Assembly: GCF_003628555.1 (NCBI RefSeq)
Contig: NZ_CP021731.1
Coordinates: 1,364,001 to 1,428,000, forward strand
Length of the DNA stretch: 64,000 nucleotides
Source of the DNA: Azoarcus sp. DN11
Lineage (GTDB): Bacteria > Pseudomonadota > Gammaproteobacteria > Burkholderiales > Rhodocyclaceae
Reading direction: 5' to 3'
Shown here: positions 45,168 through 55,346 of the stretch, one piece after another
How positions within the stretch are numbered: position 1 is the stretch's first letter
Layout of the letters: each line of letters opens with the position of its first letter
Program-made: the position numbers and the translations under genes
The notes under the pieces: generated by a model
Databases searched by the model: none
Seen by the model: only the letters and a program-made list of their open reading frames with translations
Told to the model about the DNA's origin: nothing

Positions 45168-46712
45168 GTGGAGTTTTTCGGACTGGATTGCCGCTTCGAA
45201 CGCTTCGACGCGCCCCTGCCGATCTACGGTGCGCGCGTCCTCGCCGGGCAGTGGAGTGCGCTCGCGCTGGCCGTGGCGGAGGCGAAGGGGCGGCTCGTGA
45301 GCTTGTGGGGCAGCGACGAGCGTGCCGCCGGCGACGGTTTCGCGGTGTCGGCGGCGTACGCGACCGCGGACGGGCTGCTGTGGGCGAAGCTCGGGCTGGA
45401 TGCGGCGAAGCCTGCGTACCCGGACATCTCGCGCTTCTTCCCCGTGGCGAACCGCATGCAGCGCGCCGCGCGCGACCTGGTCGGCATCGAGGCCGAGGAC
45501 GCGGGGGACGCCCGCGCGTGGCTGCGTCACGGCGCGTGGCCGGCGGACTATTTCCCGCTGCGCATCGGGAACACCGGCCAGGAGCGCTTCGAGGCGCAGG
45601 CCGACGCCTACCCCTTCGTCCCCGTCGAGGGCGACGGCGTGCATGAGATCGCGGTCGGGCCGGTGCATGCGGGCACGATCGAACCGGGCCACTTCCGCTT
45701 CTCGGTGGTGGGTGAGAAGGTGCTGCGGCTCGAGGAGCGGCTGGGTTACAACCACAAGGGAATCGAGCGCCGTTTCATGGGCATGGCCACGGACGAGGGC
45801 GCGCGGCTGGCCGGACGGGTATCGGGCGACAGCACCGTTGCGTATGCGTGGGCCTACGCGATGGCGGTCGAATCGCTGGCCGGCGTGAAGGTGCCCGAAC
45901 GCGCGGCGTGGCTGCGCGCGCTGATGCTCGAGCGCGAGCGGGTCGCGAACCATCTCGGGGACCTCGGCGCGCTCGGCAACGACGCGGCGTTCGGCTTCGC
46001 GCTCGCGCAGTTCTCCCGTCTGCGTGAGGACTGGTTGCGCCTGAACCGCGAGTGCTTCGGCCATCGCCTGATGATGGATGGTGTCCGTCCGGGCGGGGTC
46101 GCGCGCGACCTCGACGCGGATGGTTGCGCGCAGCTGCGTCGGCAGGTGACGGTGATCGCAGGCGAGGTCGCCGAGCTGAAGGACATCTACGACGAGCACG
46201 CGGGGCTGCAGGACCGTCTCGTCACGACCGGCCGCGCCACGCCGGAACTCGCACAACGCCTGGGCCTGACGGGGCTCGCCGGGCGGGCGAGCGGACAGGC
46301 GGCCGACCTGCGGGCGGACTTTCCGTGGCCGCCTTACGACGGCCTCGCCGTGACGGCCTGCACGCAGCGCAACGGCGACGTCGCGGCCCGCGTCGCGGTG
46401 CGCTTCGACGAGTGTTTCGCGTCGCTGCGGATGATCGACGCGCTGCTCGCCGGACTGCCGGGCGGATCGGTCCATGAGCCGGTCCTCGCCACGCGGGACG
46501 GGGTCGGGGCCGGCTGGGTCGAAGGCTGGCGCGGCGAGGTGTTCGTCGCGCTGGAGACCAACGCGCAGGGGCGCATCGCGCGCTGCCACTGCCACGATCC
46601 TTCGTGGCAGAACTGGCCGGTGCTCGAGCACGCGATCATCGGCAACATCGTTCCGGACTTCCCGCTGATCAACAAGTCGTTCAACCTGAGCTATTCGGGG
46701 CAGGATCTGTAA
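45168..46712 (+). CDS. HyfG-like large subunit lacking the NiFe site (Ehr)
   Basis: This 514-residue fusion has a NuoC-like N-terminal domain (about 1-140) and a NuoD/hydrogenase-3-large-subunit domain. In true group 4 hydrogenases the NiFe cluster is held by CxxC in the RxCGxC motif and by DPCxxC at the C-terminus. Here the first reads GRVSGDSTVAYAW and the last LSYSGQDL, so all four cysteines are gone. The fold segments (YNHKGIERRF, VPDFPLINKSFNL) are retained. The GTG start has GGGAGG 6 bases upstream. It can still dock on the HyfI-like FeS subunit but cannot be a hydrogenase. Its stop overlaps the next ATG by one base. Confidence 0.9.
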   Translation: MEFFGLDCRFERFDAPLPIYGARVLAGQWSALALAVAEAKGRLVSLWGSDERAAGDGFAVSAAYATADGLLWAKLGLDAAKPAYPDISRFFPVANRMQRAARDLVGIEAEDAGDARAWLRHGAWPADYFPLRIGNTGQERFEAQADAYPFVPVEGDGVHEIAVGPVHAGTIEPGHFRFSVVGEKVLRLEERLGYNHKGIERRFMGMATDEGARLAGRVSGDSTVAYAWAYAMAVESLAGVKVPERAAWLRALMLERERVANHLGDLGALGNDAAFGFALAQFSRLREDWLRLNRECFGHRLMMDGVRPGGVARDLDADGCAQLRRQVTVIAGEVAELKDIYDEHAGLQDRLVTTGRATPELAQRLGLTGLAGRASGQAADLRADFPWPPYDGLAVTACTQRNGDVAARVAVRFDECFASLRMIDALLAGLPGGSVHEPVLATRDGVGAGWVEGWRGEVFVALETNAQGRIARCHCHDPSWQNWPVLEHAIIGNIVPDFPLINKSFNLSYSGQDL

Positions 46713-47266
46713 TGTGGCACATCCTGAAGTACATCGCCCGCCGCGGCCGTGTCACCGAGCCCGCGCCCGAATCGCTGAAGGGCCCGCATCGCCCCGCGCA
46801 CCCGGTCCATGACGAGATCCTCGCGATCCTCGGTCGCGCGCTGGCGATCCGGCAGGTCGATGCCGGGTCGTGCAACGGCTGCGAGCTGGAGATCAACGCG
46901 CTCAGCAACCCCTACTACAACATCGAGGGACTCGGCATCCGCTTCGTCGCCAGCCCGCGCCACGCCGACATGCTGCTCGTGACCGGACCGGTGTCGCGCC
47001 ACATGGAGCTTGCACTGCGGCGCACCTACGACGCGACGCCGGCGCCCAAGCTGGTCGTCGCGGTGGGGGATTGCGGCTGCACCGGCGGGATCTTCGGCGA
47101 GAGTTACGCGAGCTGCGGCGGCGTGTCGAACGTGATCCCGGTGGACGTGATCGTGCCGGGCTGTCCGCCGCCGCCGGCGGAGATCCTGGCCGGGATCCTG
47201 GCCGCGGTGCGCGCGCGGCCACCGATCGAGGCTGCGCCAGCGACTTTCGAACCCGGGTTCAACTGA
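46712..47266 (+). CDS. HyfI/NuoB-like iron-sulfur subunit of Ehr complex
   Basis: This 184-residue protein binds one 4Fe-4S cluster (N2-like). Ligands are visible in DAGSCNGCELEI (CxxC), GDCGCTGG and VPGCPPPPAEIL. It would pass electrons between the large subunit and a quinone-like site at the membrane arm. The C-terminal extension after PPP is short. It is the last gene; a 7-bp-stem hairpin follows. The operon has no HyfH (two 4Fe-4S ferredoxin) subunit and no hyfA or hyfD. Confidence 0.92.
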   Translation: MWHILKYIARRGRVTEPAPESLKGPHRPAHPVHDEILAILGRALAIRQVDAGSCNGCELEINALSNPYYNIEGLGIRFVASPRHADMLLVTGPVSRHMELALRRTYDATPAPKLVVAVGDCGCTGGIFGESYASCGGVSNVIPVDVIVPGCPPPPAEILAGILAAVRARPPIEAAPATFEPGFN

Positions 47267-47272
47267 CAGCCA

Positions 47273-47288
47273 GACCGCCGGGGCGGTC
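47273..47288 (+). terminator. Stem-loop after the Ehr operon
   Basis: GACCGCC-GG-GGCGGTC begins 7 bases after the last stop codon. No T tract follows, so it may mark mRNA processing rather than intrinsic termination. Confidence 0.45.
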
Positions 47289-47352
47289 GCGTCCCGTCGG
47301 GCCGAGCGCGATCCGTTTCGCAAGCCGCGTGGCCGGACGCCGACCGGCCGGT

Positions 47353-47742
47353 TCATTTCCGGTGCGCCTGCCACCAGGCGTCGAGGCTCCACGCGCCTGC
47401 CCCGTGCACGGCCAGCGTCAGCAGGCCGCCCGTGATCGCGAGGTTCTTCATGAACATGATGGACTGAATCTGGTTCGTGAAGTCGGTGTGGAAGAACATC
47501 GCGGCGAGGATGCTGAAGACGGCGAGCCCCGCAGCGGCGAGCCGCGTAAGCGCGCCGAAGAGCACCCCGAGGCCGCCGCCGAGCTCGGCGAAGATCACGA
47601 GCGGCAGCAGGGCGCCGCTCACGCCCATCGCCGCCATGTACTGCTGCGTGCCGGCATAGCCGGCGCCGAGTTTGCCCCAGCCTGCAGTGATGAAGATCAG
47701 CGCGAGAAGAATGCGCGCAACAAGTGCGACAGCGTCTTTCAT
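47353..47742 (-). CDS. DoxX-family membrane protein
   Basis: This 129-residue protein has four predicted helices. LLALIFITAGWGKL and the central LVIFAELGGGLGVLFG are the DoxX family signatures. Family members are inner-membrane oxidoreductase or redox-linked subunits; the local role is unknown. AGGAG lies 6 bases before the ATG. It is convergent with the Ehr operon and lies 104 bp below pyk, with a large hairpin between. Confidence 0.85.
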   Translation of the reverse strand: MKDAVALVARILLALIFITAGWGKLGAGYAGTQQYMAAMGVSGALLPLVIFAELGGGLGVLFGALTRLAAAGLAVFSILAAMFFHTDFTNQIQSIMFMKNLAITGGLLTLAVHGAGAWSLDAWWQAHRK

Positions 47743-47808
47743 TCGATTTCTCCTTGTTGGTCGGGCATGTTGCCCTCCTATGGATGTAGTCGAAATATGA
47801 CGCGTTTG

Positions 47809-47834
47809 CAGGCCGCCGCGCATCCGGCGGCCTG
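47809..47834 (-). terminator. Hairpin between pyk and the DoxX gene
   Basis: CAGGCCGCCG / CGGCGGCCTG is a perfect 10-bp stem. Immediately beside it TAGCGC-GGG-GCGCTA (47835-47849) makes a second hairpin at the pyk stop. The tract after the stem is not T-rich (CAAACGCG on the minus strand). Confidence 0.5.
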
Positions 47835-47846
47835 TAGCGCGGGGCG

Positions 47847-49265
47847 CTACTTCGGGATTTTGACGACGTGCAGCAGGTTGGTGCTGCCGCTGCGCCCGAA
47901 AGGCAATCCCGCGATGATGACGACCGAGTCGCCCGGCCGGGCGAAGCCGTGGGTGACGACCGCGGCGCTGGCGTGCTGCACCATCTCGGCGACGTCATGC
48001 ACGTCCTCGAACGGCACCGGATGCACGCCCCACACGAGCGCGAGGCGGCGCGCGGTCGCAAGTTGCGGCGTCAGGCCCAGGATCGGCGTGTCCGGGCGTT
48101 CGCGGCTCGCGCGCAGGCAGCTGAAGCCGCTGCTCGAATAGGCGACCGTCGCCGCCGGGGCGAGCAGCGCCGCGATGCCGCGCAGCGCGCCGCAGATGGC
48201 GTCCGGGGTGTTCGCCTGCGCGGGGGTGTGGCTCGCGGCGAGGCCGGCGCGCCAGTCGGGGTCCTGCTCGACCTGGGTGATGATGCGGTCCATGATCGTG
48301 ACCGCCTCGACCGGATACTGGCCGGACGCGGATTCGGCGGACAGCATCACCGCGTCGGCGCCGTCGTAGATCGCGGTGGCGACGTCGGAGGCTTCGGCGC
48401 GGGTGGGCACCGGCGCGCTGATCATCGATTCGAGCATCTGCGTCGCGACGACGACCGGCTTGCCGGCGGCACGCGCGGCGCGGACGATGCGCTTCTGCAG
48501 GATGGGCACGCGCTGCGGCGGCAGTTCCACGCCGAGGTCGCCGCGCGCGACCATGATGCCGTCGGCGAGCGCGACGATCTCGTCGAGGCGCTCGATCGCG
48601 GCGGGCTTTTCCAGCTTGGCCATGATCCACGCGCGGTCGCCGACGATCTCGCGCGCCTCGCGGATGTCTTCGGGGCGCTGCACGAAGGAGAGGGCCACCC
48701 AGTCGACGCCCAGCGACAGGCCGTAATCGAGGTCGGCGAGGTCTTTGGGCGTGAGCGGCGAGATCGGCAGCACGACGCCGGGCACGTTCACGCCCTTGCG
48801 GTCGGACAGCGGGCCGCCGACGAGCACCGTCGTGTCGGCGAAGTCGGGGCCGAAGGCGTCGACGCGCAGGCGCAGCTTGCCGTCGTCGAGCAGCAGCTCG
48901 GTGCCGGTTTCCAGCGCGGCGAAGATTTCGGGATGCGGCAGGTTCGCGCGCGTGGCGTCGCCCTCGGCCGGGTCGAGGTCGAGGCGGAAGCGGTTGCCGA
49001 CGGTGAGCGCGACCTTGCCTTCGGCGAGCTTGCCGATGCGCAGCTTCGGCCCCTGCAGGTCCATCAGCACGCCGATCGGGCGGCCGACCTCGCGCTCGAT
49101 CTCGCGGATCTGGCGCAGCCGCTCGGCATGGTCGGCGTGGCTGCCGTGGCTGAAGTTCAGGCGGAACACGTCGGCGCCGGCCTCGACGAGCGCGCGGATG
49201 CGCTCGGGCGTGGAGCTCGACGGCCCGAGCGTCGCGAGGATGCGCGACTGGCGGTGGCGTCTCAT
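47847..49265 (-). CDS. pyk: Pyruvate kinase
   Basis: This 472-residue enzyme makes pyruvate and ATP from phosphoenolpyruvate. Motifs: TLGPSS near the start, RLNFSHGSH, the K-bearing IMAKLEKPAAIERLDEI, MVARGDLGVELP and the C-terminal allosteric domain with AYSSSGFSC. ATG at 49265 gives the standard N-terminus; a longer open frame upstream has no support. It closes the glyoxylate cluster, so that glycerate-derived carbon reaches pyruvate. It resembles the PykA type more than PykF but that is not certain. Confidence 0.95.
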   Translation of the reverse strand: MRRHRQSRILATLGPSSSTPERIRALVEAGADVFRLNFSHGSHADHAERLRQIREIEREVGRPIGVLMDLQGPKLRIGKLAEGKVALTVGNRFRLDLDPAEGDATRANLPHPEIFAALETGTELLLDDGKLRLRVDAFGPDFADTTVLVGGPLSDRKGVNVPGVVLPISPLTPKDLADLDYGLSLGVDWVALSFVQRPEDIREAREIVGDRAWIMAKLEKPAAIERLDEIVALADGIMVARGDLGVELPPQRVPILQKRIVRAARAAGKPVVVATQMLESMISAPVPTRAEASDVATAIYDGADAVMLSAESASGQYPVEAVTIMDRIITQVEQDPDWRAGLAASHTPAQANTPDAICGALRGIAALLAPAATVAYSSSGFSCLRASRERPDTPILGLTPQLATARRLALVWGVHPVPFEDVHDVAEMVQHASAAVVTHGFARPGDSVVIIAGLPFGRSGSTNLLHVVKIPK

Positions 49266-49293
49266 GGGTGTCTCCAAGTTGTTATTGCTGTGC

Positions 49294-49695
49294 CTACTGG
49301 TCCAAGGCAGCGATGCCCGCACGGGCGATCTGCGCGTCGTCGCTGGCCTTGACGCCGGACACGCCGACCGCGCCGATCACGGCGCCGTCGACCACGATCG
49401 GTTCGCCGCCTTCGAGCGGCACGACCGGCATCGCCAGCGCGGCGTAGCGGCCGCCGTTGATCATATCCTCCAGGGCCTTGCTGGGCTTGCCCGCCATCAC
49501 GCTGGTGCGCGCCTTCTCGGGTGCGATCAGCGCGCTCGAGAGCGGGGCGCCGTCCAGGCGCTGCAGCCACAGCGCGTGGCCGCCGGCGTCGCATACGGCG
49601 ATCGTCACGGCCCAGCCGTTCCTGAGCGCCTCGGCTTCGGCCGCGGCAGCGATGCGCTTGACGTCGTCGAGGGTGAGGGCCTTGATGGTTTTCAT
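49294..49695 (-). CDS. glcG: GlcG/HbpS family protein
   Basis: This 133-residue protein belongs to the DUF336 family with GlcG and the haem-binding HbpS. The conserved DDVKRIAAAAEAEALRNGWAVTIAVCDAGGHALWLQRLDGA start and the VGAIGVSG-type C-terminus (here AVIGAVGVSGVKASDDAQIA) are present. The function is unproven; GlcG lies in glycolate operons, and this copy lies among glyoxylate genes, so it may protect or supply a cofactor. It is cotranscribed with ttuD upstream and pyk downstream. GGAGG is seen before the ATG. Confidence 0.9.
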   Translation of the reverse strand: MKTIKALTLDDVKRIAAAAEAEALRNGWAVTIAVCDAGGHALWLQRLDGAPLSSALIAPEKARTSVMAGKPSKALEDMINGGRYAALAMPVVPLEGGEPIVVDGAVIGAVGVSGVKASDDAQIARAGIAALDQ

Positions 49696-49735
49696 TGCGT
49701 GATACCTCCTGTGGTTCGAGTGTGCGGCGTCGGCG

Positions 49736-51004
49736 TTACAGCACGACGATCGCGCGGAAGTCGTTTACGTTGGTCAGCGTCGGGCCGGTGACGAGCGAGT
49801 CGCCCAGTGCTTCGAAGAAGCCGTGGCCGTCGTTGTTTGCGAGACTGTCGCGCGGACGGATGCCTCGCGACCAGGCGCGTTCGAGGGTGTCGGGCGTGAC
49901 GAAGGCGCCGGCGATCTCTTCCTGCCCGTCCACACCATCGGTGTCGCCCGCGACCGCATGCACGCCCGGTTCGCCGTCGAGCGCCACCGCGAGCGAGAGC
50001 AGGAACTCGACGTTGCGTCCGCCGCGCCCCTGGCCGCGCACCGTGACGGTCGTCTCGCCGCCCGAGAGCAGCACGCAGGGCGCCGCGACCGGCTGGCGGT
50101 GGCGGCGCACCTGCAGCGCGATGCCGGCCATCACTTTGCCGACGTCGCGCGCTTCGCCTTCGATGCTGTCGCCGAGCAGCAGCGGCGTGTAGCCGGCGCA
50201 GGCGGCGACCTTCGCGGCGGCTTCGAGCGCCATCTGCGGCGTCGCGACGAGCGTCGTCGTCACGCGGGCGAGGCGCGCATCGCCGGGTTTGACCGATTCG
50301 CCCGCGCCGCTCTCCAGCAGCGCGCGCGCCGCGGCCGGGAGCTCGATGCCGTAGCGCGCGACGATCTCCAGCGCGTCGGCGCAGCTCGTCGGGTCGCCGA
50401 CGGTGGGGCCGGAGGCGATGGCGATGGGGTTGTCGCCGGGTACGTCGGAGATCAGCAGATTGACGACGCGCGCCGGATGGCAGGCCGCGGCGAGCCGGCC
50501 GCCCTTGATCGCCGAGAGGTGGCGGCGCACGCAGTTCATCTCGGCGATCGTCGCGCCGGATTTCAGCAGCGCGCGGTTGATCGCCTGCTTGTCCTCGAGC
50601 GTGATGCCTTCGGCCGGCAGCGGCATCAGCGCCGAGCCGCCGCCCGAGATCAGGCAGATCACGAGGTCGTCCGCGGTGAGGCCCTGCACGGTTTCGAGCA
50701 TGCCGCGTGCGGCGGCGAGGCCCGCCACATCGGGCACCGGGTGGGCGGCCTCGACGATGGTGATGCGCTCGCAGGGCACGGCGTAGCCGTAGCGGGTGAC
50801 GACGAGGCCGGAGAGCGGCCCCGGCCAGTTGCGTTCCAGCGCCTGCGCCATCGCGGCAGAGGCCTTGCCCGCGCCGATGACGACGGTGCGGCCCTTCGGC
50901 GGCGCGGGCAGGTGGCGCGGGATGCAGCGTTCGGGCTGGGCGGCTTCCACAGCGGCGGTGAACATCTGCCGCAGCAGGGCGCGGATGTCGTCTTCAGTGG
51001 TCAT
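49736..51004 (-). CDS. ttuD: Glycerate 2-kinase of the MOFRL/TtuD type
   Basis: This 422-residue kinase phosphorylates glycerate, giving 2-phosphoglycerate. GAGKASAAMAQALE near residue 45, SGGGSALMPLP, NCVRRHLSAIKGGRLA, the DGVDG loop and the C-terminal NNDGHGFFEALGDSLVTGPTLTNVNDF are characteristic. Older records annotate this family as hydroxypyruvate reductase (TtuD), and the biochemical role should be taken as kinase. The start ATG at 51004 is used; the longer frame to 51139 has no family support. A stem-loop (51054-51083, ATGTTC / GAACAT) lies in the 124-bp gap to glxR. Confidence 0.93.
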   Translation of the reverse strand: MTTEDDIRALLRQMFTAAVEAAQPERCIPRHLPAPPKGRTVVIGAGKASAAMAQALERNWPGPLSGLVVTRYGYAVPCERITIVEAAHPVPDVAGLAAARGMLETVQGLTADDLVICLISGGGSALMPLPAEGITLEDKQAINRALLKSGATIAEMNCVRRHLSAIKGGRLAAACHPARVVNLLISDVPGDNPIAIASGPTVGDPTSCADALEIVARYGIELPAAARALLESGAGESVKPGDARLARVTTTLVATPQMALEAAAKVAACAGYTPLLLGDSIEGEARDVGKVMAGIALQVRRHRQPVAAPCVLLSGGETTVTVRGQGRGGRNVEFLLSLAVALDGEPGVHAVAGDTDGVDGQEEIAGAFVTPDTLERAWSRGIRPRDSLANNDGHGFFEALGDSLVTGPTLTNVNDFRAIVVL

Positions 51005-51128
51005 GGCGGGATCCGAATCGGGAGGGGCGAGGTGTTTGACCGCGCGGGGTCTGATGTTCTCCCGCGAGCCTTGCGGGGAACATCCGGTATTACGCGTATT
51101 GCCTTGCGGACGTGGAGTTACTGGCCAC

Positions 51129-52013
51129 TTATTGCCCAATCTCGAAGTTCGCCATCTTCTCCAGCGCCTGCACCATCGCGGAGTGGTCGCGGCCGGCCCC
51201 GCCGTGCGCAGCGCAGGCGTTGAAGAGCTCCTGCGCGGTCGCGGTGTTGGGCAGCGACACGCCGATCTGGCGCGCGGTCGCCAGCGCGAGGTTGAGGTCC
51301 TTCTGGTGCAGCTCGATGCGGAAGCCCGGATCGAAGGTGCGCTTGATCATGCGCTCGCCGTGCACTTCGAGGATGCGCGAGGACGCGAAGCCGCCCATCA
51401 GCGCCTCGCGCACGCGCGCCGGATCGGCGCCGTTCTTCGCGGCGAACAACAGCGCCTCGGCCACCGCCTCGATGTTGAGCGCGACGATGATCTGGTTGGC
51501 GACCTTGCAGGTCTGGCCGTCGCCGTTCCTGCCGACCAGCGTGATGTTCTTGCCCATCAGCTGGAAGAGCGGCAGCGCCTTCTCGAAGGTCGAGTGCTTG
51601 CCGCCGACCATGATCGACAGCGTGCCCGCCTTCGCGCCCACCTGGCCGCCCGAGACCGGCGCGTCGAGGTATTCGCAGCCGAGGTCGTTGATCTTCTGCG
51701 CGAATTGCTTGGTCGAGACCGGGCTGATCGAGCTCATGTCGATGACGATCTTGCCCGGCGACAGGCCTTCGGCGACGCCGTTCGCGGCGAAGAGCGCCTC
51801 TTCGACGTTCGGCGTGTCGGGCACCATCAGGATGATGAAGTCGGACTTCTGCGCGACTTCGCGGCCGGTTTCGCACACGGTCGCGCCGGCGTCGACGATC
51901 TGGCGCGGCGTCTTGCCGTGGGTGTTCACGAACAGCGTGTGGCCGCCGTCGATGAGGTGCTGGGCCATCGGCGCGCCCATGATGCCCAGTCCGATGAATC
52001 CGATGTTCGCCAT
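51129..52013 (-). CDS. glxR: Tartronate semialdehyde reductase (GlxR)
   Basis: This 294-residue member of the beta-hydroxyacid dehydrogenase family reduces tartronate semialdehyde to D-glycerate with NAD(P)H. Rossmann motif GFIGLGIMGAPMAQHL at 5-20, the substrate segment DAPVSGGQVGAKAGTLSIMVGG, and catalytic lysine in QTCKVANQI are seen. Its context (gcl, hyi, ttuD) is exactly the glycerate pathway. It is 45 bp downstream of hyi. Confidence 0.95.
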   Translation of the reverse strand: MANIGFIGLGIMGAPMAQHLIDGGHTLFVNTHGKTPRQIVDAGATVCETGREVAQKSDFIILMVPDTPNVEEALFAANGVAEGLSPGKIVIDMSSISPVSTKQFAQKINDLGCEYLDAPVSGGQVGAKAGTLSIMVGGKHSTFEKALPLFQLMGKNITLVGRNGDGQTCKVANQIIVALNIEAVAEALLFAAKNGADPARVREALMGGFASSRILEVHGERMIKRTFDPGFRIELHQKDLNLALATARQIGVSLPNTATAQELFNACAAHGGAGRDHSAMVQALEKMANFEIGQ

Positions 52014-52058
52014 GTCGTGGTCTCCTTTATGTATGGTGTCTCTGTGGGGCAGGGGTGC

Positions 52059-52838
52059 TCAGCGCGTCAGCGCCTCGATCCAGCCGAGTCCTGCGCGCGT
52101 GTCGCCAGCCGGCTTGTATTCGCAGCCGATCCAGCCGTCGTAGCCGCTGCGGTCGATGAAATCGAACAGGAAGCGCCAGTTGATCTCGCCCGTGCCCGGC
52201 TCGTTGCGGCCCGGGTTGTCGGCGAGCTGCATGTGCGCGATCTGCGGCAGGTAGCGCTTGATCGTGTTCGCGAGTTCGCCTTCCATGCGTTGTGCGTGAT
52301 AGATGTCGTACTGGATGAAGAGGTTGTCCGAGCCGACCGCTTCCAGGATCTCCGCCGCCTGCGACGTGCGGTTGAGGTAGAAGCCGGGGATGTCGTACGT
52401 ATTGATCGGCTCCATCAGCAGGCGGATGCCCGCGTCCTTGAGTTTCGCCGCGGCGAAGCGCAGGTTGTCGATGAAGGTCTCGCGCACGCGGCCCGCCTCG
52501 ACGCCGGCCGGCACCTTGCCGGCGAGGCAGTTGAGCTGCCTGCAGCCCAGCGCCTGCGCGTATTCGATGCCGCGCCCGACACCGTCCTGGAATTCGCCGA
52601 CGCGCGCCGGATCGCAGGCGAGGCCGCGGTCGCCCGCGTCCCAGTCGCCCGCCGGCAGGTTGTGCAGCACCTGCGTGAGGCCGTAATGGTCGAGGCGCTC
52701 GGCGAGTTCCTCCTTCCTGAACGCGTAGGGGAAGAGGTACTCGACGCCCTTGAAGCCCGCATCGGCGGCCGCCTCGAAGCGGTCGAGGAAGCCGACCTCG
52801 TTGAACAGCATCGTCAGGTTGGCATTGAACTTCGGCAT
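52059..52838 (-). CDS. hyi: Hydroxypyruvate isomerase (Hyi)
   Basis: This 259-residue TIM-barrel enzyme interconverts hydroxypyruvate and tartronate semialdehyde. The N-terminus PKFNANLTMLFNEVGFLDRFEAAADAGFKGVEYLFPY and the metal-binding glutamate in LLMEPINTYDIPGFYLN match E. coli Hyi, as does the near-identical length (258). The ATG at 52838 is preceded by GGGAGAAAG. It is 17 bp below gcl. Confidence 0.94.
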   Translation of the reverse strand: MPKFNANLTMLFNEVGFLDRFEAAADAGFKGVEYLFPYAFRKEELAERLDHYGLTQVLHNLPAGDWDAGDRGLACDPARVGEFQDGVGRGIEYAQALGCRQLNCLAGKVPAGVEAGRVRETFIDNLRFAAAKLKDAGIRLLMEPINTYDIPGFYLNRTSQAAEILEAVGSDNLFIQYDIYHAQRMEGELANTIKRYLPQIAHMQLADNPGRNEPGTGEINWRFLFDFIDRSGYDGWIGCEYKPAGDTRAGLGWIEALTR

Positions 52839-52855
52839 GTGTCTTTCTCCCGTTG

Positions 52856-54631
<1,776 letters not shown>

Positions 54632-54703
54632 GGTGTCTCCTCCTGTCTCCTGATCGGCTCGGGGCCGTCGATGGGTGTTGGATGCAGGATAGGGAGGAAC
54701 GCA

Positions 54704-54755
54704 CGCGGAATGAATTACCGCGGGAATCGTTTCTGTCGATACTTCAAGTATCGAC
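54704..54755 (-). promoter_or_regulatory. Paired palindromes upstream of gcl, likely operator
   Basis: GTCGATACTT-C-AAGTATCGAC (54735-54755) is a perfect 10-bp dyad. A second, CGCGG-N9-CCGCG (54704-54722), has its centre 32 bp (three DNA turns) closer to gcl. The position suits a regulator of the glyoxylate genes (for example an IclR- or GntR-class protein), none of which is encoded in this window. Confidence 0.6.
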
Positions 54756-54779
54756 TTCTTCGGCGGGCGCCGAAAATGC

Positions 54780-54804
54780 AAAACCCCCGGCGGATGGCCG
54801 GGGG
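54780..54804 (-). terminator. Terminator after the glycine-zipper lipoprotein gene
   Basis: On the minus strand CCCCCGGC-N5-GCCGGGGG is followed by TTTT. It ends the transcript of the small lipoprotein and insulates the gcl promoter region. Confidence 0.8.
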
Positions 54805-54825
54805 CATGGGTGACACACTGTCGGA

Positions 54826-55023
54826 TCAGCGCGAGAGTTCGTGGCCGATGACGCCGCCGAGGGCAGCACCGCCGATCGCGCCGGCGGTCGAGTGGGTGGC
54901 ATGGTGGCCGACGCCGGCGCCGACCGCGGCACCGAGGATGGTGCCGCCGGTGGTCGAGCAGGCCGACAGGCTGAACGCGGCGGCCACGATCACGAGCATC
55001 GATTTCAGGCCCTGGTTTTTCAT
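54826..55023 (-). CDS. Glycine-zipper lipoprotein
   Basis: This 65-residue protein has signal peptide and lipobox LSAC (cysteine 22). The mature region [36 protein letters not shown] contains GxxxG repeats of a glycine zipper, as in small outer-membrane proteins like OsmB. It ends with HELSR. It probably inserts in or lines the outer membrane. GGAGG precedes the ATG. It stands in a row of four small envelope proteins on the same strand. Confidence 0.85.
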   Translation of the reverse strand: MKNQGLKSMLVIVAAAFSLSACSTTGGTILGAAVGAGVGHHATHSTAGAIGGAALGGVIGHELSR

Positions 55024-55075
55024 GATGACCTCCTTGCGGAAGATTAACCCGCTGCCGGGGCCGGGCTGGCCGCGC

Positions 55076-55318
55076 TTATTTCGCCGGTTCGCTGCCCGTT
55101 GCGGGCGCGGCCGGTGATGTCGAATCCGAACCGCTTGCCGGCGGCGTCGGGGCAGCGGGCGCCGGCGAGCTCACCGGGGAGGCGGGCGGCGCCGCTGACT
55201 TGGACGGCATCGGCGACGCCGCTTCCTTCTTGCCGCAGGCCGCGAGCAGCAGCGGCGTCACCAGGGCCGCGATCAGCAGGGGGCGGACGAGCTGTCGCGA
55301 TGTCTTCGTCGTACTCAT
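55076..55318 (-). CDS. Pro/Ala/Ser-rich small lipoprotein
   Basis: This 80-residue protein has a lipoprotein signal (LLLAAC, cysteine 28) followed by GKKEA and then about 45 residues of Pro, Ala and Ser of low complexity. It may be a tether or spacer. No recognisable domain is present. GGAG is seen before the ATG. It lies between the glycine-zipper and BON genes. Coding status is supported by the clear lipobox and ribosome-binding site, while its low complexity leaves the function open. Confidence 0.7.
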   Translation of the reverse strand: MSTTKTSRQLVRPLLIAALVTPLLLAACGKKEAASPMPSKSAAPPASPVSSPAPAAPTPPASGSDSTSPAAPATGSEPAK

Positions 55319-55346
55319 GATGAATCTCCTGTGTTTGGGGCGGGGG

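Noticed and set aside
45168..47266. Annotation as a functional group 4 NiFe hydrogenase / formate hydrogenlyase
   Set aside because: Both pairs of metal-binding cysteines are missing in the large subunit and no maturation gene is present.
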